Source of the DNA: Globomyces pollinis-pini
Taxonomy: Eukaryota; Chytridiomycota; Chytridiomycetes; Rhizophydiales; Globomycetaceae
Direction: 5' to 3'
Length of the DNA: 36,299 bases
Assembly: GCA_025399215.1 (NCBI GenBank)
Contig: MU621268.1
Coordinates: 1 to 36,299 of the forward strand
Below the pieces are notes generated by a model. The model was not told the DNA's origin, made no database searches, and was given only the letters and a program-made list of their open reading frames with translations. A program made the position numbers and the translations under genes. This document shows positions 10,191-21,381 of this stretch, one piece after another. Position 1 is the stretch's first letter, and every line of letters starts with the position of its first letter.

Positions 10191-13100
10191 TCACTTCTTT
10201 TCTGATGGTTGACTTTGACTGTATCGATGAACATTTGTAATTTGATTGACTACAATACATGGTAACCAACAAGATACCTTCTTTTCGGTACTGACATCAA
10301 ATTCTGTCCAATTTTGTGGAGTTGACTTTGGTTTCAATTCCAGTGTTGGTTCACTGATTGCTGCAGGTGCAATGGTAGTAACGGATTCCGCAGGAATATG
10401 TTTGTCCATTGATGGTACAGGTGGTAACTCTTGTACGTTGAATGATTCGGGTTCAAATGAAACCGCTTTCTTTAACACTAACCCTCTAGCAATTGTTGCT
10501 TTACGCATTCTATTGGTGTTGCGTCTTGTCAATTCTCCATTTTCATCAAAAGCTTCCAATTCAATGTCATGATCAGCCATTTCAATATCTTCTACATCAT
10601 AAATAAAGGAGTAGTAATCCATATCACTGAAAAGCAGATCTGGACATCTATTGCTATATATCTCTTCTAGTGCATGTAGATCACCATGTGCCACTTCAAA
10701 ATCATCCGAACTTACAGTCACTTGAGAAACGTTAAGCTTTGACCCTTCTTGCCCACATCTGGCCCAATACACATGTGGTTTCTCCACTCTTCTATCTACC
10801 GTTCGGATCTCAAATGGTTCAAATTCTACAGTTTTTGCTGGAATAGAGAATTTGACAATTTCATTCCCTAAAGTTTAATGTCAACTTGTAAAATACCAAA
10901 ATAATGGAATATTCTTCGATCTTCATCTAAATCAGAATGCATAATCCCTCTCATCCCAACGTTATTCTTAAAATAACAAAGTGGTTCAGTTTGAGTTCCT
11001 TCAAAGTTAAAATCATACAATCCCTGAGAATCCACATATCTCATTGCTGATCCTTGAACAAAACAATGTTGTAATTCTTCGGTTTCAATATCATTGATGA
11101 AATCGTAAACCAATGCTCGATGGTTTGGGGTACCATTACTGATCAACAATTTGGTAGAATCTTCATTAAATCTTAACCCATTACAGTCATATTTAACGAA
11201 AAATCTGTACTTGGTATTTCCAGATGTGTCAACGATTCGAACTTCACTTTGATCATCCCCCATATCAATGGAAAGTGCAATAAGATTTTGATCATCATTA
11301 ATAGTCACAGCTTCAATATGTCTACCAATTTCAATTCTCTGCAATTCTTCAAAATTCTTATTCCAAACAATCAAATTGCCACCAATAGAAGCCGTCATGA
11401 TAGTCTTACCATCATTCGATACAAATCCAGATGAAATGTTGGATATATGATTGTTAAAGTCTCCAATTTTCTCACATTTGGTGTTCCATAAATGAGCAAT
11501 AGTTGAATCTTTGTAATAAGTAACAATAGTTTGTCCATCATCAGATACCAAGATATTAAAAATATTTTCTAGCTTTTCAGCTGACCGGTGTTGAAGTTTT
11601 CCCTCTGAATCATAAATTTCCAAATATCCATCAACAACAGTTACAATAATACTGGCATCTTTTGACACACCAACCATCATTGAATCTTCAAACTTTGAAT
11701 TCATATCAATATTGGTGGTACGCAAAACATAACTTTCGGTATTAACAGACGCTTGTGTTTCATAACCAACTGCATCAAGATCACATAAAACAGGCAATGA
11801 TTCATCTGGAAAAGTACACAATAGAAGTCGTTCTTCTGCCTTGATGTTAATTTGTGCGGGATGAGTAATTGGGATATATCTTGTTGATAAAGAAGTCTCT
11901 GAAAATGTTTTCATATCCCACATCTTGACTACGAAATCATCAGATACGGAAATCAAAACATTAGTGACTTCATCGAATGCGCACTCAAGTATTGGTCTTT
12001 CATGTTCAGTGAATTGAGTGAGTGCAAATTGCAGTTCCATGTTATATAGAGTGATTACACCATCACTGGTAATGATAATGAGCTCCCATTCTTGAGTACC
12101 AACCATCAATTTGGTCACACTGCATCCACATTCATAAATAGGCATTGCCTTTCCAGTCCTCTTGCACCATTGGATAACTGTACCATTTTCCAATCCAATC
12201 ATGACAGAAACGGCATTCACATCCATTTTAGCTGCAGTAATACGGGAATCACACTTGAAACTGGCTACCGGTGAATCATTTCCTTCCTCCCATAAATACA
12301 TTCGATTGCTGGAGGTTGTAACAACAAATACTTTCTCATCAGTGGGCTTGAGAGATCGGTCATCAACTAATATATGAATAGGCCCAGGGTGTTCTATTTG
12401 GAATTGAATAATGTCGTACTTCATGAAGGCAAGTGTATGATGACTATTGGAATTGATAGCAGCAGTGAAGGAGTAATTATCGGACGAATAAGCTCCAATA
12501 TTGTACATGCCCGGTAGTTTAAACTTTCCAATTTCAGAAGTACTGTTATCTAAACTATAGAATTCAATTCCACGTTTAGTACAAATTGCTACAGAGTTAT
12601 CTTTTCCATATCCGAAACGACCATAGATTCCATCAGTATCAGTTTCATAACGACAAATTTCTATAGACCAGTCCTTTCTGTCTGTGTACAATTGAATATA
12701 ATCGTGATCAAGATACTCTTGTTTGTAGCGTCTTGAAATCAAGGTACTTGTTGGAAGTGATATCAACATTGATTTAAACACTTCAGAAGGTGCTTCCAAT
12801 AACATCTCTCCGAATTCCAAAACAATCTTTGATAATTCTGTAAAAAAATCATCCAAGGCTTTAAGATCTTCTTGCACCTCAAGATTCTTTTCATTCTTCT
12901 CCTTAATACCATATTTCATCTTTAAACACATCTGTCGTGTGACCTTGATACCATTCATTGAGAGTAATTCCAACCATAGTAGTACATAAGGAGGATCACC
13001 TTGTTCTACCGACTCTGGACAAAAGAAGCTTCGGATTGCTTTGATAGCTGCGTTGGAATACCTCAATTCGTACACATCATTAATCACAAGCATATTGTGT

Positions 13101-15269
13101 AATTGTGATCCAAAGTATTTCATCAAAGATGTGATGTGAATATCATCAGGATTTTGTGAATACAATGGTTTTGATAATCCACTTTTCAGTGTTTCGACTG
13201 CGCGTACAATCCAAGGGGACACAATGGATGTAATCCAATCATTATTATCAGCTTCTCGGTCATTATACATCATGTAAAATGTGTTTTGGTTCAGTTGAAC
13301 ACCAGGAAGTGGTACATCGAGCTGCTTCTCTTGAATTATTCGAGAGGTAGTAGATACGACTTCATTGTCAAACAGATATTTTCTGGAGTCAATCATGGTC
13401 AAGAGTTCCTCTACCGTGATAACGAATCCTTCAGTTACTAAGTATTGCTGCATGACATTAATATCAAAAGGACAGTGATGACCATACACTCCTAGAGTCC
13501 AATAATTTCTAGAAAATTCAATTAAACATTTCCAAATTGGTTCTTTCATCAGAGAGTTCACCTCATCCAAATAATGGTTGGTAAAAAGAATCCCTTCTTC
13601 AACCTTAGCTCGAACCAGATCATCTATTCCATCAATTCCTGTAGGTGCTCGACTTGAATCAGCATTATTTGACTCGTTTCCTTTCTCCACAGTATTGTTC
13701 AGTAACTCTATCAACTTCATTGCAAAGTTTCGAGCTCTGACAAAGGATTTCATAGGACGGTACGTTCGAAGTTCTTGTCCAATCTTTTCAACATCCGTCT
13801 CGGAAATTTTCCCATCACGACAAATTCTTTTGACTGCCGTAATGTAATCTTCTCTCAATTGTAACGGATAAAAAATACTTTGTTTCCCAGTAAACCATTT
13901 ATCTTCGTAAGACAGTGACCCAGTGATGACAAATCTTACATTTGGACTTGTCAAAGTTTCCAAGCAGTCAATGAGTTTAGCCATTTCAGAGTTGGAGCTT
14001 TTCAATAAATCATCAATGGCGTCAAGGACCAAAATAGCATTCATTCCAATTTTTTCACATGGATCAACAATCAAATCTTGAAAGAATAAGTGGACATCTT
14101 CATGGTCTTCACCATTTTTGGCATCCAAGATGGATTGAGTATTCAAAATTCGGGCGAATTCAATGTTCTTGGATAATTGCAAAGCCCAAGAAGATATCAC
14201 ATTCAATGGTTTATAGGTCACATCTCTCTCGGTCGTCTTTCTGATCTTGTTGGTAAGATTTTGAGAAGGGGTTGGAAGTTCTTGATTTTTTTGAGGCAAG
14301 AAATATGCTACTAGTGGTGCATCAACTTCTGATTCCAACATATCTCCAATTTTGGATGCAAAAACCGTCTTTCCAGTACCTTGCGTCAATGAATTGATGA
14401 TCTGCTTACCTTCATCTGCTTTAAGCAGATAACCATGAGAATAGTTACGATACCATAACTTGAGTTCTTCGGTTTTTTGTAAAAGTGTGTTTTCTGCATA
14501 AACAGCTCTGGCAAATTCCAATCGCTTTTGCATCGATCGAGGGTTGAACTCCTTCAATTTTTCGGAAACAGAGTCACGAAGAGCTCTCCTTTCGGCTTTT
14601 TCTTGATTGTCCTTCACATCGGTGACGGTGGTGACAATATTCTTGGTGTCAAACTTGATGTCCACAACCTAAGTTTATCAATACAACCAATATTACAGTT
14701 TCATGAGTTTCAATGTTAAGTTCATGATCAATAGTGCTTTTCCAAATTTGGATATTTGCCTTGAGTTCCTTAAAGGAATCGGCTAAATTTGGAGGAAACA
14801 ACAAATTATTTAATGCAGGGCCTCTCACTTTATCCATGGCACCATCAAAATTTTGTTGAAAGGTATTCAAGTCCTTTTCAAATTTATCTAATACTGCCTT
14901 CAGTTCTTCACTTTGAGCAGATTTTTGAATTCGATGACATTCAGTCAGAGCAGTTTGAATAACTTCAGGTACTTGATCTAAAATACGTTTTGCAGTCTAA
15001 ACTTTAATATTTTGACACATTATTACCTCGATAGCAAGATAGGACATGGCTACTCTTCCGACAACTTTGGTTCCAATCATTAGTAATGTTCCAAACGGCG
15101 GAGGTAGTAGACTAGTGAATTTTTCGAGGCTATTGGCAATAGCAAGTGTGAGTTCGACAGCTTTTGGTCCATTTACAATCAGGGTTCCAATATCTGCAAC
15201 ATCTTTAATTGATGCTTTGTGCTTCGAATAGTGACTATTGATCACTTTAGCATGCTTAATAATATCCAT
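10191..15269 (-). CDS. NLR-like STAND NTPase with helical N-terminus and beta-propeller
   Basis: Exons 15027–15269, 14697–14996, 14410–14668, 10897–14379 and 10191–10867 (introns 30, 28, 30, 29 nt) give 1653 residues. The ATG at 15269 follows an in-frame TGA. Residues 1–180 are predicted all-helical with a glycine/hydrophobic patch (LLPPPFGTLLMIGTKVVG), reminiscent of membrane-active helical bundles of immune receptors but not assignable by eye. The NTPase has Walker A LLKADEGTGKTV (262–273), Walker B AILVLDAIDD (382–391) and then VRFVITGS. After a helical region, about 850–1425 contains degenerate WD40-like blades (VLISVSDDFVVKMWDMKT, TIMTASIGGNLIVWNKN). The last exon adds about 225 acidic, low-complexity residues of unknown role. 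This is the NACHT/STAND-WD architecture of fungal NLR-like proteins used in self/non-self recognition. Whether it is NACHT or another STAND clade needs profile searches. The 30-nt intron in Walker A preserves the frame and could be missed by gene finders. Confidence 0.75.
14380..14409 (-). other. Frame-preserving 30-nt intron inside the Walker A motif
   Basis: On the minus strand the coding frame reads ...KADEG, then GTAAGC...GCAAG, then GTACTGGAAAGACG. Removing 30 nt (14409 to 14380) gives KADEGTGKTVF, a canonical P-loop. Keeping it inserts KQIINSLTQG with no stop and no frame shift. Length and donor match the other introns of this gene, so I treat it as spliced. Confidence 0.75.
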
Positions 15270-16060
15270 CACAACTAGATTCTCGAATTCTTTTTGATAT
15301 CATTGCCACCTTTATAGAGAGTTTCTTGATTTATTTTCCCTCTTTGGTTTTGGCACGCAAACCGGGTCTGAGTACAAAGTCAAGGTCCCTATCTTGATCT
15401 CCAACATGAAAGGCAGTATTCAAGTATAAAGTAAACTGGGTAAAGTCCTTATTTTTGATTAATCCTAATCCAGTAAAAGAAATATCAGTTACCTCATGAG
15501 GCTGAGTGAGTTAAAAACTATAAACACAAAGGATTAATGTACAACGTGATTGGTCATATTTTATATTTAAGGCGAAACATCACCAAAATGTCGAATTTGT
15601 CCCTCGGTATATTTCATGAGTCAGAGTGGTCATTCCTTGAATGTCAGTTGAACATACCAGTTCGATAAAATCGACATTGCATCAAATAGCAACTCTTGTT
15701 ATGATGATCGACCAGATAAGACGGTTGTCTTTGGTGATTTTGTTGTCACTCATTTTTTACCTTATTCAGGTTAAAAGAGAGATTTTTGGATGTGTGAGTC
15801 GTTCGTATTGAATTAAGCAAAGGTATCGGAAGCTGGTCATCAACTTGTGGTTAATCAACTGTCGATCAAGTGATATAAAGGTAAATGGCTTGATTAGACA
15901 AAGACTCCTATCGCTCACTCGATAAGAGACAAAGAATTTGATTTATGATAAATCAAAACAAATTTAATGATCAGATATGAAGTCAATGCAACTTGAATGT
16001 TATGTTGTCAAGGTGAGATCTGTCGGACAGTTTTACTTTTTTTAAGCTGGACAACTTCCA
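15270..16060. other. Region between NLR-like gene and CDK1; possible gene relics
   Basis: These 790 bp hold the NLR-like promoter on the left and the CDK1 promoter on the right. Protein-like fragments occur on the minus strand: 15331–15501 encodes 56 residues ending FVLRPGLRAKTKEGK and a stop, preceded by a possible splice acceptor, and an ATG at 15753–15751 opens MSDNKITKDNRLIW before a stop. On the plus strand a frame around 15660–15776 (FDKIDIASNSNSCYDDRPDK…) also looks protein-like. I could not join these into one gene or recognise a family. They may be relics of a decayed gene or chance frames. Confidence 0.35.
15331..15501 (-). pseudogene. Orphan terminal-exon-like fragment
   Basis: A 57-codon open segment follows a CAG splice acceptor (15502–15503) and ends in TAA at 15331–15333. 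The reading PHEVTDISFTGLGLIKNKDF… through NTAFHVGDQDRDLDF looks like real protein by composition. No satisfactory upstream exon was found in the 550 bp before CDK1, so it could be the last exon of a gene that has lost its front. It ends 61 bp before the start codon of the NLR-like gene. No family was recognised. Confidence 0.3.
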
Positions 16061-17230
<1,170 letters not shown>

Positions 17231-17327
17231 TACTGAATTTAATCTAAAATAAACTATTTTGGAATTGAAATCTTTCAATGTGGCTTCTCATTTTATTTTT
17301 TTTCATTCTTATTCACACCCATTTTAC

Positions 17328-18330
17328 ATGCCAATAGTAAAGTAATGGATACATATACCAGTAATTAATAATTAGGCAATCAAACTGGAGCGATGAAGTC
17401 GCTGGAAGTAAATCATTGGATTATCTAACCCTTCAGATGAGTTACCTGCTAGAAATGTTCAAAATTTACCAAATGGGTTGAAAGTTATTACTGAATATAA
17501 GATAAATGAGGACGGAAAGAAAGTAAAAGTCACTCGCAAGTTTCAATCAAAAACCATTCAATCCAGCAAAGCAGTTGCAGATAGAAAAGTTTTACAATCA
17601 TTGATTTTTAATAATAATAGAAATTAGCAAAGTTTGGAGATTGTAAAGGATTTCCTCCTGGCCCTGATTCCAATTCTACTACTATCGGAGATGCTGTTTA
17701 CCTGAAATTATCGTTTAATTCCAAGACATTGGATGAACCTGAGGAAGATCCTTTGAAGGCTGTTATTGCCAGTGGAAATACAAAGATTGTTTGTAGAATT
17801 TGTAAAGGCGATCATTGGACCAATAAATGTCCATTCAAAGATACTTATCTACCAATCAACGAAATTGCTGCCAAAGGAGAATCAAAAGCACCTGGTAAGA
17901 ATCATCTACATTTCAATCCTATTATATATTCTATTCTATTTTCCTTTTTTTATTCAAAATTTATTTTGTATTAGCTGCTGCTGCATTGTCTTCTGGACCA
18001 AAGAAATATGTTCCACCTTCAAGAAGAGATGGAGGTGCCACAACCGGATCAACTATGGGAGGTAGAGAAGAACGAAGAGATGATGCCAATACCATTAGAA
18101 TTTCAAATCTGTCCGAGGACACCACTGAAAATGATGTACGTGATTTGCTACACAATTTGGGAAGTACTTCACGTGTGTTTGTTGCCAGAGATCATCAGCA
18201 AAACATTTGTAAAGGATTTGCTTTCATTACATTCCATGATAGACAAAATGCTCAAAATGCTATAAACAGATTGAATGGATTTGGTTATGATAGCTTAATT
18301 TTACGTGTGGATTGGGCTCAAAAAAATTAA
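17328..18330 (+). CDS. TIF35: Translation initiation factor eIF3 subunit g
   Basis: Five exons: 17328–17341, 17376–17407, 17437–17588, 17621–17894, 17975–18330. Introns are 34, 29, 32 and 80 nt; the product is 275 residues. The subunit helps eIF3 in 40S scanning and reinitiation. The first exon is only 14 nt (MPIVK), spliced into QSNWSDEVAG, the conserved eIF3g start. Then come NGLKVITEYKINEDGKKVKV, a CCHC zinc knuckle (C124, C127, H131, C136), the PKKYVPPSRR linker and a C-terminal RRM at about 196–275 with RNP2 IRISNL and RNP1 KGFAFITF. Length and domain order match fungal Tif35. The 80-nt last intron is unusually long for this locus. The gene converges on the BAR–PH gene with 109 bp between the stops. 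Confidence 0.94.
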
Positions 18331-18439
18331 TACAATCATTATTTTGTGATTCAAGCTCATGTACTTTAATAACTGAGTGAGCATTGATATCTTGCTAAAC
18401 AAAAAGAGTTTTATTGACTATTTTACATAGTCAATGAGT

Positions 18440-20249
18440 TTAAAGCATTACTTGAGTTTGATTCCTGTCAGATTGTAGATAGCTCTTTTCAATGGTTGCA
18501 GCTTCTCCACCGGATTCATCTGGAACCGTTTCATTTGTAGGTTCAATTGTAAGATGACTAGAGTATCTTTTATCCGTATCGATATTTCGTGTATCCAAAA
18601 GTTCAGTTTCAAAACTTCTATTCAAAGTTTGATCTTTAATTAAAGCTCCAACATTTTCTTCAATCTGTTGTGGAGATTTGAATAAAGGTTCTGGAGGTCC
18701 AGTTGGTGCTAAATTCCTACAAATATCAAATATCATATACAATTACTGTATTTGTTGTTGAAGACATGCTACCCATTCGATCAATTCTCGTTCGGTACTT
18801 GTTTTGAACTCATAACGTGTCACGATATCACCAGATTTATGCTTCATAAAGGGTGATAGGAAAGATTTTGTACGCCTTTGTAAGATAACAATTTCAAAGA
18901 TGAAAAGGTTACTCTTTGTTGGTAAAATTTCAATCGAGATTCTTGGTTGGCTTAATGAAATACTATCAATCATTAAATATTGATAATTTACCTGAAAGAA
19001 TGATGTCCTTTTCCGTCCATTAGAAAATCTTTAGGATCAGACTGTTCAATTTTCATCAATGTATTATACATACTCCCCAAAGTGTCCTTTCTCTTTAAAC
19101 TTGGTGCGCGATTTGGTGTACTCTGACTGATACTCGGCACACGGCTAATAGTATCAACATCAGTTCGCTGATAGTAATGAAACAACTCTCGATGTCTCGA
19201 TTTTGATAGATGAAATCCATGAAAAAACCCAGTTTCAGTTACTGAACATTGAACAGGGGTCCAAGTATTGAATAGTCCTAACTTGGATGGCTTATATAAT
19301 ATCCCTTGCTTAATCATCTCGATTTCTTTGATTTTGAAAGGGAAATCTGCCAGGGATCTCTCTGTTTTCCACAATCGTTTATCGTTAAATGAATGAATAG
19401 AAGCAAATGTTTCAAAAAAGTTTCCAGATTCCACCATAGATCCAGATGACACTGCAGTAGATACTTGTGCCTACACAGTCAATTTTGTATTTGATATACC
19501 TGCATTGATGCCCATTGACTATTTTTAATTAATGCAAACTCTTCGAAAATTCTTTTTAGTTCTTCAACTACGTGACAATCCAACGCGGACATTTCCTCAA
19601 ACAATTCAACCATTGAATTTTGAAACATGTTCTCTTCATCAATCATCTTCATCAACTGTCTGTTTAAAATTCTCTCGTTCATCCATGGATCGATACTTGA
19701 TCTTATAGGGTTAGGAACAGCATCTTTTGATTGTTGAAGAGATACTTTTTGATTTTCGTGGTCTTCTATCAGTGACGCTGTTTTACGTCTAACTTGATAG
19801 ATATTCTTTTGTAAAACACCGAGTGTTTGATTGAAACTCTATTTCATGTGAGTATATTGTAATGTTTACATCCACTTTACGTTTTAACTCCAACTTCAAT
19901 ACTTCTAGTCTCTTGATCACCAAATGTTCAATTTGTTGATCCGAGTTTTCGGTACTAATTGCCATTTGGCTAGCATAAAGTTCCCAAGGTTTGAAAACAA
20001 TTGATGAATTACAACCTGATATAAGATGAACATTTTACCTAATTTGTTTGAATTCGACTCTAAAGCCTTGTGTAGTTTATGATGTTCCTTGGATATGGAT
20101 TTCTCAAGTGTTTGTTGTAATTTGAAGTAGTTTACCAAATCTTTCACTGTATCTTTCCAGATACTAAACCTCTCTTTCAATAATGGTAGGTCTGCTTCCT
20201 GCTCAAATGCATATGGCCATAACTGCTGGTAAACTTCTGCAAATGTCAT
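18440..20249 (-). CDS. BAR-like and PH domain protein
   Basis: Six exons: 20039–20249, 19870–20015, 19500–19838, 18992–19470, 18747–18962, 18440–18716. Introns are 23, 31, 29, 29 and 30 nt; the product is 555 residues. Residues 1 to about 210 form a long charged helical region (ERFSIWKDTVKDLVNYFKLQQTLEKSI, KRLEVLKLELKRKVDSFN), the pattern of a BAR/F-BAR membrane-curvature dimer. A PH domain starts at about 284 (IKQGILYKPSKLGLF, then W-containing strands) and closes at about 464 with the helix ERELIEWVACLQQQIQ. About 60 Ser/Thr-rich residues (around 330–390) interrupt it. The tail is acidic and low-complexity. Such proteins usually bind phosphoinositide membranes and act in endocytosis or TOR/actin signalling. 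The start at 20249 is the first ATG in frame; an upstream exon is possible, because only 103 bp separate it from the next gene's stop. The exact BAR subfamily is unsure. Confidence 0.72.
20016..20038 (-). other. 23-nt intron, the shortest in the window
   Basis: The minus strand reads TTAG, then GTAAAATG...TATATCAG, then GTTGTAAT. Removing 23 nt continues the helical BAR-like frame (SNSNKLGCNSSIVFKPWELY); reading through shifts frame and stops after about 37 codons. Standard GT and AG ends. Confidence 0.7.
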
Positions 20250-20352
20250 TCCAAGTGAAAAATAAACACATACAAAACACGCTAGAAGTTTTTTTTTGTT
20301 TATTAATTCATCAATCAATTACTCCATCCAAACATATTTTAATAAAATTAAA

Positions 20353-21231
20353 TCATAAGGTAAGTTTCCAGCAGTGTACCGTCGATCTTACATCCAAATC
20401 TCCCGCATCTTCAGGAAACATTGGATCCCACCTACAGTTTAGAATCATTTCGTATACCTTTGTTCAAATAATTTTTCTGATTTGAACCCATATTCATTAG
20501 CTACATCAAAGAAGACCATGTCCCGATGAGCCCATTTTGTGATGTGGTGAGAAAACGTTGTAATGATATAGCCATTTGGTGCTAGCATTTGCTTACAAGA
20601 CTTTAACAGATTGGAGTGTTGATTATGGTTGAAAATTAAATCTGCTAGTAAAATCAAATCGAATTTTCCATGTTTTGTAAGAGGTTCATCTAATTCAATT
20701 TCTTCTTGACCCCAAATAAATCCTTTAATAGAGAATAACCCTGAATTAAGTTCATCAGGGATATTTTCCTTAGCATTTAATTCGATATTCTTGATTAGTG
20801 TTGGATCTGGATAATCCGTTGAAACAACCTGCAATCTTAAACTGTGTTGTCTGACGTACCTTCTTTGCTCCATTGATAGCACATATAATCGACGGTAAAG
20901 AAGCTGCAGCTCCCAACTCTAAAACCAATTTATCTTTATAAAGGGACTTATGTTCATCCAAATAATTCGCAAGTGACTGACCAGCATTCCATAATTTATG
21001 GGCTATTGAATTAACTGGTTGTATGCTTACCCCATAAGGAATGTTTTGGAGGTAAATGAACAATGAGTTCTGACCTTCCAGAAGTTACATATTTTGGATT
21101 CCTGTTAAAAGTGGTACTGGTGGGTTCTGGAGTCTTTGGGCGAAAATCTTCGGGTTCAGTAAACAAACTTAAGTCTTCAAAGTCAACATCAGAATCTCCT
21201 ATTATAAATCCAGTTTCTACATACCAATCAT
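20353..21231 (-). CDS. EFM7: eEF1A N-terminal methyltransferase (EFM7/NNT1 type)
   Basis: Five exons: 21225–21231, 21031–21198, 20860–21002, 20458–20828, 20353–20431. Introns are 26, 28, 31 and 26 nt; the product is 255 residues. It is a seven-beta-strand, SAM-dependent methyltransferase. Family marks are [16 protein letters not shown] near the start, [18 protein letters not shown], motif [14 protein letters not shown] (the GAAA form is usual in this family), [12 protein letters not shown] (acidic end of strand 2), [17 protein letters not shown] and the C-terminal [18 protein letters not shown]. In yeast this enzyme methylates the N-terminus and Lys3 of translation factor eEF1A, although it was first named as a nicotinamide methyltransferase. 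The first exon, ATGATTG, is only 7 nt; it is chosen because the following frame has no other ATG. Each later junction restores a conserved motif. Confidence 0.88.
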
Positions 21232-21381
21232 CAATTTAAATAAAACAGAAAAAAGAATGCAGTGTCAATGAAACATGTTCTTGTACGCCATCCCTAAGAA
21301 GGATGATGCAATTGAAATCGTTATATTCTTGAAATTATTGTTTATTTGCGACACTAAACTATTTCAGGATTACTTCCGGTA

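Noticed and set aside
10246..10572. 108-residue plus-strand open frame
   Set aside because: It is antisense to the last exon of the NLR-like gene, whose frame joins the upstream exon cleanly.
15331..15501. Upstream exon of the NLR-like gene
   Set aside because: It ends in its own TAA, and an in-frame TGA separates it from the NLR-like ATG; no splice restores continuity convincingly.
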